Assembly: GCA_003481005.1 (NCBI GenBank)
Contig: QUKC01000001.1
Coordinates: 186,001 to 250,000, forward strand
Source: Firmicutes bacterium TM09-10
GTDB taxonomy: Bacteria; Bacillota; Clostridia; Lachnospirales; Lachnospiraceae
Direction: 5' to 3'
Length of the DNA: 64,000 nt
Numbering within the stretch: position 1 is the first letter of the stretch; every line of letters starts with the position of its first letter. Shown here in pieces: positions 1-8,619 of this stretch. The position numbers and the translations under genes are program-made. The notes below the pieces were generated by a model. That model saw only the letters and a list, made by a program, of their open reading frames with translations. It had not been told where the DNA came from and did not search any database.

Positions 1-302
1 ACTGCAGGATATCCGTTTTCTCCAAACTGCTTTACGATGTGCGCAATGGTCTCTTTTTCCCCGAGCCGTCCGCTTCTGCCTGCTTCCCGATACAGCTCAA
101 GACAAACATCTTCCATCCGTATTTTCGGCTCTTCATCCTCTTCCAGCACAATCACTGTTTCCGCTTCGGTATCCACATCCTGCCATGTCTCTCGGGACGG
201 TTTCCCACAGCCCTGTACCACAAATGGCAGGATAGTGCACAGCGCTATTGCATATGTCAAAAATCTGCGATGCTCTGCGAATTTCTTTTTTTCTGTCTGC
301 AT
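1..302 (-). CDS. Lipoprotein of unknown function (5' end only)
   Basis: The reverse strand is open from an ATG at 300-302 to the window edge, giving 100 codons of an unfinished protein. The N-terminus (MQTEKKKFAEHRR) is basic, followed by a hydrophobic stretch ending in FVVQGC. That is a plausible lipobox with the lipidated cysteine near residue 32. The mature start is acidic (DVDTEAETVIVLEEDEE) and soluble. I do not recognise the family. The rest of the gene lies to the left of the window, so no function is assigned. It is the next gene downstream of the DUF4091 gene, but a terminator-like hairpin lies between them. Confidence 0.7.
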   Translation of the reverse strand, partial: MQTEKKKFAEHRRFLTYAIALCTILPFVVQGCGKPSRETWQDVDTEAETVIVLEEDEEPKIRMEDVCLELYREAGRSGRLGEKETIAHIVKQFGENGYPA

Positions 303-397
303 AGTTCTATCACTCTTTCGTCGTAATTTCCATCAGCCTGTCTTCTTCGTCGTCTACGAAAAAATTTACAATTTCCTGTCATTTGAAAATCAGAAAA

Positions 398-423
398 CAG
401 GGCAAGAGTCCTGCTCTCGCCCT
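398..423 (-). terminator. Terminator-like hairpin after the DUF4091 gene
   Basis: AGGGCAAGAG and CTCTCGCCCT form a stem with one mismatch around a 5-nt loop. On the minus strand it is followed by a T-rich stretch (TGTTTTCTGATTTTC). It lies just past the 44-nt repeat that follows the DUF4091 stop codon. Confidence 0.6.
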
Positions 424-430
424 GCGCTTC

Positions 431-474
431 TTATTCATGACAATAGAATGCTCGCAGAGCGTGCATTCTATTGT
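431..474 (-). repeat. 44-nt palindromic repeat, copy 1
   Basis: This is an exact reverse-complement copy of the repeats at 15077-15120 and 37829-37872. The core has 12-bp arms (ACAATAGAATGC and GCATTCTATTGT) around a small inner stem, followed on the minus strand by CATGAATAA. The stop codon of the DUF4091 gene (TAG, 468-470) lies inside the element. Confidence 0.9.
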
Positions 475-2141
475 ATCGCAATTGCTTTTTCGATCTCCGC
501 GTTCACCCGTTCTCTTAAGGCTAGCAGCCATTCTTTTTCTTTGGGATAGCGCTTGAATGTGATCGGTTCATCCGTTCCTTCTGCGATGATTTCACAGACT
601 CTTTCCCTGCCGACCAGCGATTCCAGCAGTTCAAACGCACGCACATCCTGTATCACCTGCTGCATCAGCATCAGACGGATAGATTCCTCCGGTACGCCGC
701 CCTCGCCGGGATAAACCAAAAATGCATCGCCGGACGGAAATGCTTCTCCCGCGTCCGTTACCGCATACGGATTGATGTGCTTGATCGAATACTGGCTGTT
801 ATAAAAGTTAAAGCCCCAGTGCAGAAATCCACTGATTTTATACAGATACAGCTGCACACCGAGGATTCTGGTACGCGCAGAAGGCATCGCCATGAACCGA
901 TTGGAAACCTCCTTCCACTGTCCGGTGCAATAATAGGTCCACAGTCCTTCCATTCCTCTTTCCAAAAACGGCTCCATGCAGTCTGTTCCGGGTGCAAACA
1001 GATCCACCAGGCCTTTTTCACAAAATCCAACGTCAGAAAGCGCATCAATCGTATGAAACCCCTGAATATAGGGTAGTACCATTTCCCGCGCTTTTTTATA
1101 ATCCTCTAAAATCTCCTCGCCGGGTTCATCTGAAATATGGAAAAAGACTTTATCCTGCAGTCCCTGTTCTTTCAGAAAATCTGTCAGGGCAGTCAGATAT
1201 TGTGCCAGAAAATCCGCATATTCCGGGCTCTGTGCGTCCGTGTGCCAGCCAAACTTATGGTGAAGCGTGCCGTCCTCCCAGACCATAATCTTCGGTGCGC
1301 ACTTAGCGCCCCACTGGGTAAACAGATGCGCCATTTCAAAATGTGTAATTCCGGCAAAGCGGCAAATTCCGATCCAACGCTCCAGTTTCGAAAAATCGAA
1401 GCTGTAGGTATCACCGTCCTTGCGGATGTCCAGCAGCTGAACCGTCGTGCGCTCGCCGCCGACCGCAGTGTCCAGAGGCGGTGTAAATACGGGTGTCAGA
1501 ATCGTATTGATGCCACGCGCCGCATACAGGCGGATAAAGTTTTCCAGAATCTTCCAGTGTTCTTCGCTGAACGGTTTTACATGATAATAGTCTGCCAGAC
1601 AGTCAGAATGGAACCATTCCGTATGCAAAAGCTTCTGCGGCGGAAGCGACGCATCGACCACATGCAGGTCTGCTTTTAACGTCTCTTTTTCTCCGTCCTC
1701 AGTTTCCGTTTCGATCACAATAGCATAGTCCCCGCCTGCAAGCTCCGCATCGACCGTCACATCCAACCATAGGCTGCGCCACTGTCCGGGCACTTCTTTT
1801 GTCAGATATTTTTTGTCCGCACCATCGCCCTCCGTATCCAGATCGCGCAAAAGATCCGGATACATCCCGGGTACGATGCGCAGATAGTTATCGTCCTGCT
1901 CCTTATGGCACGGATAAGCCGACGGAACCAGCTCAACCCGACGCAATCTCGTCTCAATTTTTTCCGGCGCTTTTACGGAAACCTTCCAGTAACGTCCCCA
2001 GTCTGCCGCCCCAAAATATGCAATCACACAGGATACGGTTTCCCGATGCAGCGTTGAAAGGCGAATGCTCCCCTGTCCATCCGGTGCTTCCTCTGCGAAC
2101 ACCTTTGTCAGCGTGTCCGTAATTTTCCAATTGTTCCCCAT
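468..2141 (-). CDS. DUF4091 domain protein, GH123-like glycosidase
   Basis: A 557-residue protein without a signal peptide, so probably cytoplasmic. The N-terminal third looks like a beta-sandwich. The rest resembles the DUF4091/GH123 TIM barrel, with HISDEP at residues 335-340. Known GH123 N-acetyl-beta-galactosaminidases carry an adjacent Asp-Glu pair in which Asp stabilises the oxazolinium intermediate and Glu is the acid. Asp338-Glu339 fits that pair. The start has a good ribosome binding site (AAGGAGG) and a promoter 25-50 bases upstream. The gene is in the same direction as the GH27 alpha-galactosidase. Substrate specificity cannot be read from the sequence. GH123-like activity is an inference from the fold and motif. 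Confidence 0.8.
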   Translation of the reverse strand: MGNNWKITDTLTKVFAEEAPDGQGSIRLSTLHRETVSCVIAYFGAADWGRYWKVSVKAPEKIETRLRRVELVPSAYPCHKEQDDNYLRIVPGMYPDLLRDLDTEGDGADKKYLTKEVPGQWRSLWLDVTVDAELAGGDYAIVIETETEDGEKETLKADLHVVDASLPPQKLLHTEWFHSDCLADYYHVKPFSEEHWKILENFIRLYAARGINTILTPVFTPPLDTAVGGERTTVQLLDIRKDGDTYSFDFSKLERWIGICRFAGITHFEMAHLFTQWGAKCAPKIMVWEDGTLHHKFGWHTDAQSPEYADFLAQYLTALTDFLKEQGLQDKVFFHISDEPGEEILEDYKKAREMVLPYIQGFHTIDALSDVGFCEKGLVDLFAPGTDCMEPFLERGMEGLWTYYCTGQWKEVSNRFMAMPSARTRILGVQLYLYKISGFLHWGFNFYNSQYSIKHINPYAVTDAGEAFPSGDAFLVYPGEGGVPEESIRLMLMQQVIQDVRAFELLESLVGRERVCEIIAEGTDEPITFKRYPKEKEWLLALRERVNAEIEKAIAIQ

Positions 2142-2165
2142 GAGTTCCTCCTTGCCCCCTGATTT

Positions 2166-2193
2166 TGTATACGCTGTCTGCAGATTCAGTCAA
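2166..2193 (-). promoter_or_regulatory. Promoter of the DUF4091 gene
   Basis: On the minus strand, TTGACT (2188-2193) and TATACA (2166-2171) are separated by 16 bases, with the start codon at 2141. Confidence 0.6.
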
Positions 2194-2277
2194 TATGGGC
2201 GCTTTTTGCGTCTACACTAAGCGTATCATAAAAAGGGCAAATCGGCTATGGTTTCTTTTTATTCCAATGTCTTGTCG

Positions 2278-2469
2278 CTAAATAAACAGCGTGCATCCCT
2301 GTTTCCGGAAATGCTCGATTTTTTCATCCAGCACACACTCTTTTATTCCGAACTTTTCTGCAAGACAGCTTTTACACAGAAACGATGTACTGCCCCGGTT
2401 TACAAATTTCCGATAAGCTCCCCGATCCAGCTGGGTCAGCTCCTTTCCGCATTTCATGCAGGTGTCCAT
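2278..2469 (-). CDS. Small CxxC zinc-ribbon-like protein
   Basis: A 63-residue protein with two cysteine pairs, CMKC near residue 4 and CKSC near residue 32. This spacing is typical of a small zinc ribbon. Its ATG shares one base with the TAA of the upstream GH27 gene (TAATG), so translational coupling is likely. The DUF4091 gene follows after its own promoter. I do not recognise a named family. A role in nucleic-acid or protein binding is possible but not shown. Confidence 0.7.
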   Translation of the reverse strand: MDTCMKCGKELTQLDRGAYRKFVNRGSTSFLCKSCLAEKFGIKECVLDEKIEHFRKQGCTLFI

Positions 2470-3599
2470 TACAGATCAACGACCTTGCAGCGGTAGACTG
2501 CACAACCGTAAGGCTCCAAGGCCTTACGGACCGTTCCATTGAGTGAAGGCAGATCTTCCCCGGTCCAGACCTCCTTCATCTGCAGGGTTTTGCCGGTGCT
2601 CATCGGAAGACCGACTTCGTCCAGATTCAGATTTGCTACTACGCTTTCGTCCTTTAAGTTGAAGAAACCGATTGCCAGATCACCATTGGAAAGCTGTCTG
2701 GAATAAATGAGGACATCGTCCCCGCTCCAGATTCCGTCCAGACGGATCGGTTGACGGCACAGAGGATCCTGATTGATCGCAATCAGCTCTTTATTTTCCA
2801 GAATCTTCTTCGTCTCTTCATTCATATTGCGGATATCGCAGCCAATCATCAGCGGAGAGCCAAACAGCGCCCAGATGGAATAATGCGTTCTGTACTGAAC
2901 GTCGTTGCAGCCGCTTAAACCAACGTTTCCTTTGCCGTACATACCGACAACCAGCATATCCATATCATTAAAGCAGCCGACGCTATGATACGGATGAAGC
3001 TTTGCCTGCTGTTTGGTCAGATCTTTGATCGATTCCCAGCTGTCGAAAATATCGCCGGTGGAACGCCACATGCTCGCGCCGGTTTCCTTAATCCATTCAT
3101 GGGTCTGATCAGCGCCCCAGGAGCATGCGGAAAACAGGATATCCCTGCCGCAATTTTCCAACGCGATGCCCATTCTGCGGTATAAATATTTGCCCGGAAT
3201 GATGTTGCTGTGATAGCAGTAATCGTATTTCAAAAAATCCACACCCCAGGATGCAAATGTGTCCGCATCGATAAATTCATGCTCGAAGCTGCCTGGATAT
3301 CCGGCACAGGTCAGGTTGCCCGCACAAGAATACATACCAAATTTCAAGCCTTTGGAATGCACGTAATCCGCAACCGCTTTCATGCCGTGTGGGAACTTCT
3401 CCGGATCTGCAATCAGACGGCCTTCCTCGTCTCTCTTTCTTAAAGACCAGCAGTCGTCAATGACCAGATACTCATATCCGCAGTCCAAAAGCCCCTGCTC
3501 CACCATTTTGTCCGCAGTTTCCATGATCAGTTTTTCATTGATATTCTCACCAAATGTGTTCCAGCTGTTCCAGCCCATCGGCGGCGTTAATTTTACCAT
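2469..3599 (-). CDS. Alpha-galactosidase, GH27
   Basis: A 376-residue cytoplasmic enzyme with no signal peptide, predicted to release terminal alpha-galactose from oligosaccharides such as melibiose or raffinose. The N-terminus has the GH27 hallmark PPMGWNSWN. KYDYC holds the expected nucleophile Asp126, and NDMDML (residues 211-216) holds the acid/base aspartate. The C-terminal region fits the usual beta-sandwich. The gene is divergent from the AraC regulator at 3724, with 124 bases between the two starts. The pair probably forms a regulated unit with the small zinc-ribbon gene downstream. GH27 is rarer in bacteria than GH36, and a GH36 enzyme is also present at 41-43 kb. Confidence 0.93.
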   Translation of the reverse strand: MVKLTPPMGWNSWNTFGENINEKLIMETADKMVEQGLLDCGYEYLVIDDCWSLRKRDEEGRLIADPEKFPHGMKAVADYVHSKGLKFGMYSCAGNLTCAGYPGSFEHEFIDADTFASWGVDFLKYDYCYHSNIIPGKYLYRRMGIALENCGRDILFSACSWGADQTHEWIKETGASMWRSTGDIFDSWESIKDLTKQQAKLHPYHSVGCFNDMDMLVVGMYGKGNVGLSGCNDVQYRTHYSIWALFGSPLMIGCDIRNMNEETKKILENKELIAINQDPLCRQPIRLDGIWSGDDVLIYSRQLSNGDLAIGFFNLKDESVVANLNLDEVGLPMSTGKTLQMKEVWTGEDLPSLNGTVRKALEPYGCAVYRCKVVDL

Positions 3600-3723
3600 A
3601 CCCCTTGACCTCTCTTTCGTTATCCGTTATCGTGATTGTAGCATGACACTTCTGTTCTCTTCCATGGGTTTTTGTTGCAAATACATGGATTATTTGTTCA
3701 CATCAAAATCAGGAGGTCTCTTT

Positions 3724-4572
3724 ATGAATTCATCTGTTTTTGGGTCCGATTCCCAGCCCGGTCTCACCCTGCTTGCCACAGGCAGACAGGACTGCAGCGA
3801 TCTGCATTCCTGGGGACCCGGCGTCCGCCCGGTCTATATCATCCATTATATTCTGCGCGGTCAGGGCTTTATCGATTATCATAAAAAAACTTTCCCCGTT
3901 CACACCGGCGAAAGCTTTCTGATTTATCCTTATGATACGATTCGCTATTATCCTGACCCGGGGAATCCATGGGAATATACCTGGGTGGAATTTACCGGAA
4001 AAGAAGCTGCCTCTCTGCTCGATCAGACCGCCTTTTCCCCTGCCGCGCCCGTCTGTCCCGCGATCTGCCCTGCCCGGCTCCGACAGCTTTTTGCCGATCT
4101 GCAGCCCCTCGACCTTTATCACCAGAACCGCAACGAAGCAAATGGCATGCTCCGCACGCTGCTCGGTCTTTATGCCGATTATGCCCCGGCACCCGGTCTG
4201 CCCGACTCTCCTGCTTCGTCCCTTCTGGCAAATGCAGTTTTTCTGATCCGCTCCAATTTTCATCATGAGTACTTCCATACCGAACAGCTTTGTCAGATGC
4301 TCGGGGTCAGCAGAAGCACGCTCTACCGCGCCTTTCAATCTGAACTGAACATTTCTCCCGGCGAATTTTTATCGAATTTCCGCATTCATCAGGCATGTCG
4401 CCTGCTCGAGCTCGGCAATTCCGTCAAAACAGCTGCTGTCTCCTGCGGCTTCTCGGATGCTTTTTACTTCTCCCGGGCATTTCACCGACGTATGGGCGTC
4501 TCACCGTCAGATTACCGCAGGCAGCCGCAAAAGCAGGACGCCGGAAGCGAATATTCGCGGCTGGTGTTCTGA
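3724..4572 (+). CDS. AraC family transcriptional regulator
   Basis: A 282-residue protein starting at 3724, after AGGAGG with an 8-base spacer. A longer frame opens further upstream but lacks such a site. Residues 1-150 resemble the cupin-like sugar-sensing domain of AraC regulators (HYILRGQGFIDY, then SFLIYPYDTIRYYPD). The C-terminus has two helix-turn-helix units: the first around LCQMLGVSRSTLYRAF and the second around SCGFSDAFYFSRAFHRR, with the family ending GVSPSDYRR. It is divergent from the GH27 gene and probably activates it in response to an alpha-galactoside. That link is inferred from position. Confidence 0.9.
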   Translation: MNSSVFGSDSQPGLTLLATGRQDCSDLHSWGPGVRPVYIIHYILRGQGFIDYHKKTFPVHTGESFLIYPYDTIRYYPDPGNPWEYTWVEFTGKEAASLLDQTAFSPAAPVCPAICPARLRQLFADLQPLDLYHQNRNEANGMLRTLLGLYADYAPAPGLPDSPASSLLANAVFLIRSNFHHEYFHTEQLCQMLGVSRSTLYRAFQSELNISPGEFLSNFRIHQACRLLELGNSVKTAAVSCGFSDAFYFSRAFHRRMGVSPSDYRRQPQKQDAGSEYSRLVF

Positions 4573-4718
4573 CCGGCGGAACGCACAGCCATGCGCTGCG
4601 GCACGGTCTGCAGGGCGACCTCTTCAGGTACAGCGCAGCGCCTCACCAACGCCGTTCCGTCCAATTCGGTTTCGCGCGCTGCAGCGTCTTCTGCCCCGAT
4701 CGGTGGCTCTGCAGCTTT

Positions 4719-5126
4719 TCACCTGACCTCAAAGCCTTCCTCATAGCAAAGTTCGCGGTCCTCCTCTTCCACAAACTCTACGACAATCCTGCCACGCTGA
4801 CTGATACGCTCCACAAACGAGTCTACCAATTTGGCCTGTCCCTGCAGCTCTGCTTCCACACGTCCATCCGTTAAATTTTTCACCCAGCCGGTCAGCTGCA
4901 GCTCTTTTGCCAGACACAGTGCGCTGTAGCGAAAGCCCACCGCCTGCACGCGTCCTGAAAAATAAATATGCTTTCGGATGCAGCCGGCTTTCTTCAACTG
5001 CTCCCGCTCTGTCTCCGAGAGTTCGCTTGCCAACTCTGTATCCCACTCCTCTGCGCATTTCGCTTCTGCAGACGGCTCTGGTTTTCTTCTTCCAGCTCTG
5101 GCAAAGAGTCTTTCCCAAAAGTCCAT
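4719..5126 (-). CDS. Acylphosphatase domain protein
   Basis: The acylphosphatase fold occupies the C-terminal 90 residues. It begins at FSGRVQAVGFRY, where the arginine is the phosphate-binding residue, and continues through GWVKNLTDGRVE, where the asparagine is catalytic. Acylphosphatases hydrolyse carboxyl-phosphate bonds of small acyl phosphates. I chose the start at 5126 (MDFWERLF), which follows AAGGAG and AAGGAA. A frame extends upstream to 5204 without a good site. The resulting 135-residue protein has a charged N-terminal extension of about 45 residues beyond the usual 90-residue enzyme. It follows tadA with a 99-base gap on the same strand. Confidence 0.88.
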   Translation of the reverse strand: MDFWERLFARAGRRKPEPSAEAKCAEEWDTELASELSETEREQLKKAGCIRKHIYFSGRVQAVGFRYSALCLAKELQLTGWVKNLTDGRVEAELQGQAKLVDSFVERISQRGRIVVEFVEEEDRELCYEEGFEVR

Positions 5127-5225
5127 ATATTTCCTTTCTCCTTTGTGGTGCGGTCCGGAATATGCCCGTACACAGTCCGTAAGTTCAGCGCTGCGTTCCG
5201 ACATGTCCGCAGACTGCGTTCTGTC

Positions 5226-5786
5226 TCAGGTTTTCAACCGTGTCCGCAGACTGCGGAAAAAATCTTTCAGCATCTGGCTGCATTCTTCTTCCAACACGCC
5301 CTTAAACAGGCTGACCTGATGATTAAATGCCGGTTCCTGCAGCAGGTTATAGATTGATCCTGCGCAGCCTGCCTTTGGATTCATGCAGCCGATCATAACC
5401 TCCGGAATCCGCGCCTGCACGATGGCTCCGGCACACATCTGGCAGGGCTCCAGCGTCACATACAATGTGCAATCTTCCAGCCGCCAGTCACCCAGCTTTT
5501 TGCTCGCCCGCTTAATCGCTGTGATCTCCGCATGCGCCAGTGTGCTTTTGTCCGTATTTCGTCGATTATAGCCCCTGCCAATCACCTGTCCGTCATGCAC
5601 GATCACGCAGCCGATCGGCACTTCGCCGAGCGCTGCCGCTTTTTTTGCCTGTCGGATCGCATCCTTCATATATTTCTCATGCGTCGGGCGCTTTTCTTCC
5701 TGCTCCCGAAGCCACTGATCTTTTTTCACCTGCTTTGCAGCCTGCCGCGCCGCTTCTTTTTCCTCTTCTGTACGGATTCTTGCCAT
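5226..5786 (-). CDS. tadA: tRNA adenosine(34) deaminase
   Basis: This zinc enzyme converts A34 to inosine in the anticodon of tRNA-Arg(ACG), an essential wobble modification. The deaminase motif HAE (residues 85-87) and PCQMC (Cys115, Cys118) supply the zinc ligands and the proton-shuttle glutamate. The frame has 186 codons because an extra, highly charged segment of about 35 residues precedes the usual start region (THEKYMKDAI). A GGGAG site ahead of the first ATG supports the long form. The acylphosphatase gene follows. Confidence 0.93.
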   Translation of the reverse strand: MARIRTEEEKEAARQAAKQVKKDQWLREQEEKRPTHEKYMKDAIRQAKKAAALGEVPIGCVIVHDGQVIGRGYNRRNTDKSTLAHAEITAIKRASKKLGDWRLEDCTLYVTLEPCQMCAGAIVQARIPEVMIGCMNPKAGCAGSIYNLLQEPAFNHQVSLFKGVLEEECSQMLKDFFRSLRTRLKT

Positions 5787-5965
5787 AATTGCTCCCTGTG
5801 TTTCGAATATAAAATGTCAGCTTTTCATGATCTGTACCGAGAACGCCCAGAAATCTGCTGAATGTTTCCAGAAAAAGCATACCAGCCCCTTTTCATTCCT
5901 GCAAGTGTGTTTTTGCTGTCTGGCATTTTTCCGATCATTGCTCCCGCCGGTTCGACCACCCTTGC

Positions 5966-7123
5966 TTAAATCTCCACCCGCTTCATATAATACCCGTAAT
6001 CACCCGGCGATGCGGATTCTTTTTCACCCTCAAAGGCTTCGAATCCGAACATTTCCGCCACCATTTTTTCCCGGTCATAGAAATTGCCGGGCACACCGAT
6101 ATAATACTGCCATGCATCCTTTTGCCGGATTCTGCCCAGAATCAGATGACGGTAATTATAGTAGCCGTGCAGCAGAAAACTATTATGTACCAACTTCTGA
6201 TATTCCTTACACAGAACCACAAAGTCCTTCGGCGCAATGGAAAGATATTCCCGACTGTCGCGGAACGGATGAATTTCCGGATACATCGTGCACAGCTGCT
6301 CCCATTTATCCGCGCTGCAGACCGGCTCACGCGATGGAGAGGACGGCGATTTCGGCGCAGCGGAAGGAAAAGGAATCGTCGACTCGGACGCTGACACAAA
6401 TGGCGCTTCCGGAGTGGGCTGCCGTTTCGTTGCCGTAGGCTCCTTCGCCATAGTGGATTGCTCTGTTGCCGCGGGCTCCTTTGACATGGCGGACTGCTCT
6501 GTTTCAGCGGGCTTCTTCAACATGGCGGATTGCTCTGTTTCGGCAGGCTCCTCCGATATGGCGGACTGCTCTATTTCGGCAGGCTCCTTCGGTGTGGACT
6601 GCTTTTCCATCTCGCTGCCGCGCCGCTCCGGATACGGAATAATTTCTCCAGCTCCGGGCTGCCGGGGTGAATTTGTCTGCGATGACCGCGCCTCCATCTG
6701 TTGGGACTGATCCCCTTGTACCTGCGATTGCTGCTGCAGCTGCAGCGTCTCTTTCTGTGCCGGAATTTCGACCGGTTCGTGCCAGTTTGCAATCAGCATT
6801 CTTTTTCCGGACAGTAAAATCCGAAGCTGCGCAGTCTGCTGCCAGCTTTCCTCCCGGCTGTTATCCAATTCGCCCGGCTCCGGCATCCGCCACACCATGC
6901 AGCAGTTTCCGTTGCCGCCCTGCAAACTAATCCTTCCGACCGTTCTCTCATGTTCTTCCTGTAACCGAAACTCCCCGCAGTCCTTGCCCGGAAGGTTTTT
7001 AACTTTTACTTCCATCCGGTTGTGTCCGTTTTGTTCCTCTATTCTGACAAATCCGGCATTTTTGATTTTTACGCCGTCTTCCAGATAATCCAGATATGCG
7101 ATTTGTTTTCGATATTCCGCCAT
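5966..7123 (-). CDS. DUF6128 domain protein with internal repeats
   Basis: The start at 7123 (MAEYRKQIAYLDYL) follows AAGGAGG. A longer frame to 7186 lacks a site. The 385-residue protein has a conserved N-terminal domain (to about residue 140), a low-complexity middle, and a C-terminal domain (GYYNYRHLILGRI, YIGVPGNFYDREK, MFGF). I recognise this pattern from DUF6128 proteins of Lachnospiraceae. The middle contains four consecutive 12-residue units of the type EPAETEQSAMSK. There is no signal peptide or membrane segment. Function is unknown. The two conserved domains probably act together, with the repeats as a variable-length linker. Confidence 0.78.
   Translation of the reverse strand: MAEYRKQIAYLDYLEDGVKIKNAGFVRIEEQNGHNRMEVKVKNLPGKDCGEFRLQEEHERTVGRISLQGGNGNCCMVWRMPEPGELDNSREESWQQTAQLRILLSGKRMLIANWHEPVEIPAQKETLQLQQQSQVQGDQSQQMEARSSQTNSPRQPGAGEIIPYPERRGSEMEKQSTPKEPAEIEQSAISEEPAETEQSAMLKKPAETEQSAMSKEPAATEQSTMAKEPTATKRQPTPEAPFVSASESTIPFPSAAPKSPSSPSREPVCSADKWEQLCTMYPEIHPFRDSREYLSIAPKDFVVLCKEYQKLVHNSFLLHGYYNYRHLILGRIRQKDAWQYYIGVPGNFYDREKMVAEMFGFEAFEGEKESASPGDYGYYMKRVEI
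6438..6593. repeat. 36-bp coding minisatellite in the DUF6128 gene
   Basis: Four consecutive 36-bp units start at 6438, 6474, 6510 and 6546, followed by a partial unit. Each starts GGCTCCTTC or close to it on the plus strand, and each encodes 12 residues, so copy-number changes keep the reading frame. Confidence 0.85.
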
Positions 7124-7321
7124 GCCTGTCCTCCTTTTTCCATCCCATTCTTTTTTCAGAAAACCTGATAGTAACTTATGCCCCAACTCTGCATTTTATG
7201 ATTCCGGTTCTGTATGGGTTGACAAAATCATATATTCCGGTAACAGATATTCCCGCAGGATCGTATCCTTTCCCGGTCTGAAAATGTCCGGTGATTTAAT
7301 CTCTGCAGAATGGAGCTTCCC

Positions 7322-7858
7322 ATGGCAAATGTTCTCGCACATCTTTCCTCCATCCTCATTCCTGCCGTGATCTTCTTCATCATCGGCTATGGGTGGATTC
7401 ATAAATGCAATCTCTACGACGACTTTATAAACGGCGCAGCGGACGGTCTGAAAACGGTCGTCGGCATCGTCCCAACGCTCATCGGGCTGATGATGGCAGT
7501 CGGAATTCTGCGGGGCTCCGGGCTGCTGGATCTTCCGGGAAAGCTGCTGCAAAAATACGCCGCTGACAGTTCCATAAGCGGTATCTTCCCGGAGTTTTTC
7601 CCGCTCATTTTCATCCGCCTGTTTTCCTCTTCCGCGGCGACCGGGCTGGTGCTCGATATTTTCAAAACCTACGGGACAGATTCTCTGGCCGGACGCATCA
7701 CGTCGATTCTGATGAGCTGCACAGAAACCTGTTTTTACACGATGTCTGTTTATTTTATGACGGCGCGCGTTTCCAAATCCAGATATACGCTGGCAGGCGC
7801 GCTGCTTTCTACCGCCGTCGGTGTCGTTATGAGCGTGCTGCTGGCATATCTGATGTAA
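7322..7858 (+). CDS. spmB: Spore maturation protein B
   Basis: A 178-residue membrane protein, the usual length of SpmB. It starts at 7322 after GGAG with a 6-base gap. A frame four codons longer would put its ATG inside that site. It has four or five hydrophobic segments and the conserved stretches LMMAVGILRGSG, FFPLIFIRLFSSSAATG and SCTETCFYTMSVYF of the nucleoside-recognition (Gate) domain. In Bacillus, SpmA and SpmB are needed for full spore core dehydration and heat resistance. Here it faces spmA across 99 bases instead of following it in an operon. Confidence 0.93.
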   Translation: MANVLAHLSSILIPAVIFFIIGYGWIHKCNLYDDFINGAADGLKTVVGIVPTLIGLMMAVGILRGSGLLDLPGKLLQKYAADSSISGIFPEFFPLIFIRLFSSSAATGLVLDIFKTYGTDSLAGRITSILMSCTETCFYTMSVYFMTARVSKSRYTLAGALLSTAVGVVMSVLLAYLM

Positions 7859-7957
7859 ATTTCCACAAAAACAGCGGACAGCTGCGCATCGAACGATGTG
7901 TGACTGCCCGCCTGCAAAATATGCTTCTGTTCAGCATCCAAATGCTATATCAACAAT

Positions 7958-8563
7958 CTATCTCCGATCCATCACCCTGCAAAAAACCACTGCCGCAAAC
8001 GTACTGACAAGTGTCGCCAGCACCGCAGGACCGACCACTGCGGCGGGGCTGGCGCTTCCGTACTGACTGCGATAGGCGATCATGTTGACCGGAATCAGCT
8101 GCAGGGACGAAATATTTAAAATCAGAAACGTACACATTTCATTGCTCGCCGTATCTTTTGGAACGTTTTTCAGATACCCCGTCTGTCTCCGTTTTTCTTC
8201 CAGCTGTGCAAGATCCTCCATCGCCTTTAAGCCCGCCGGAGTTGCCGCCCAGCCAAGTCCGAGGACGTTTGCAACAATATTGGTGGAAATTGACTCCCGC
8301 GCCGGATGATTTTTCGGAATCCGGGGAAATAAAAACGACACAAAAGGGCTGATGCCGCGCGTCAATGCAGCAATCAGCCCCGCCTGCTGTGCGATTTTCA
8401 TCAGACCTGTCCAAAGTCCCATGATCCCGCACATCGTAATACATAAATCCACAGCTTCCCCGGCACTTTCCAGGGCGGCATTGGACACCGCCTCCAGATT
8501 GCCGGTAAAAGCTCCGTATAAGATTCCAAGAACAATCATTCCTGCCCAGATTGCATTCAGCAT
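7958..8563 (-). CDS. spmA: Spore maturation protein A
   Basis: A 201-residue membrane protein close to the usual SpmA length. Conserved segments include GIMGLWTGLMKIAQQAGL, PRIPKNHPA, NIVANVLGLGWAATPAGL and EMCTFLILNISSLQLIP, with about four membrane spans. It acts with SpmB during spore maturation. The ribosome binding site is weak (AAAGCGGG). The gene is convergent with spmB, which is not the usual tandem spmA-spmB order. The GH2 gene lies upstream on the same strand, separated by a terminator-like hairpin. Confidence 0.92.
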   Translation of the reverse strand: MLNAIWAGMIVLGILYGAFTGNLEAVSNAALESAGEAVDLCITMCGIMGLWTGLMKIAQQAGLIAALTRGISPFVSFLFPRIPKNHPARESISTNIVANVLGLGWAATPAGLKAMEDLAQLEEKRRQTGYLKNVPKDTASNEMCTFLILNISSLQLIPVNMIAYRSQYGSASPAAVVGPAVLATLVSTFAAVVFCRVMDRR

Positions 8564-8599
8564 CGCGTTACCCGCTTTTCTTTCAGCCTATGCAAAACA

Positions 8600-8619
8600 G
8601 GAAGGCGTTATGCCTTTCC
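8600..8619 (-). terminator. Terminator-like hairpin after the GH2 gene
   Basis: GGAAGGC and GCCTTTCC pair around a short loop immediately after the GH2 stop codon. On the minus strand TGTTTTG follows. Confidence 0.6.
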
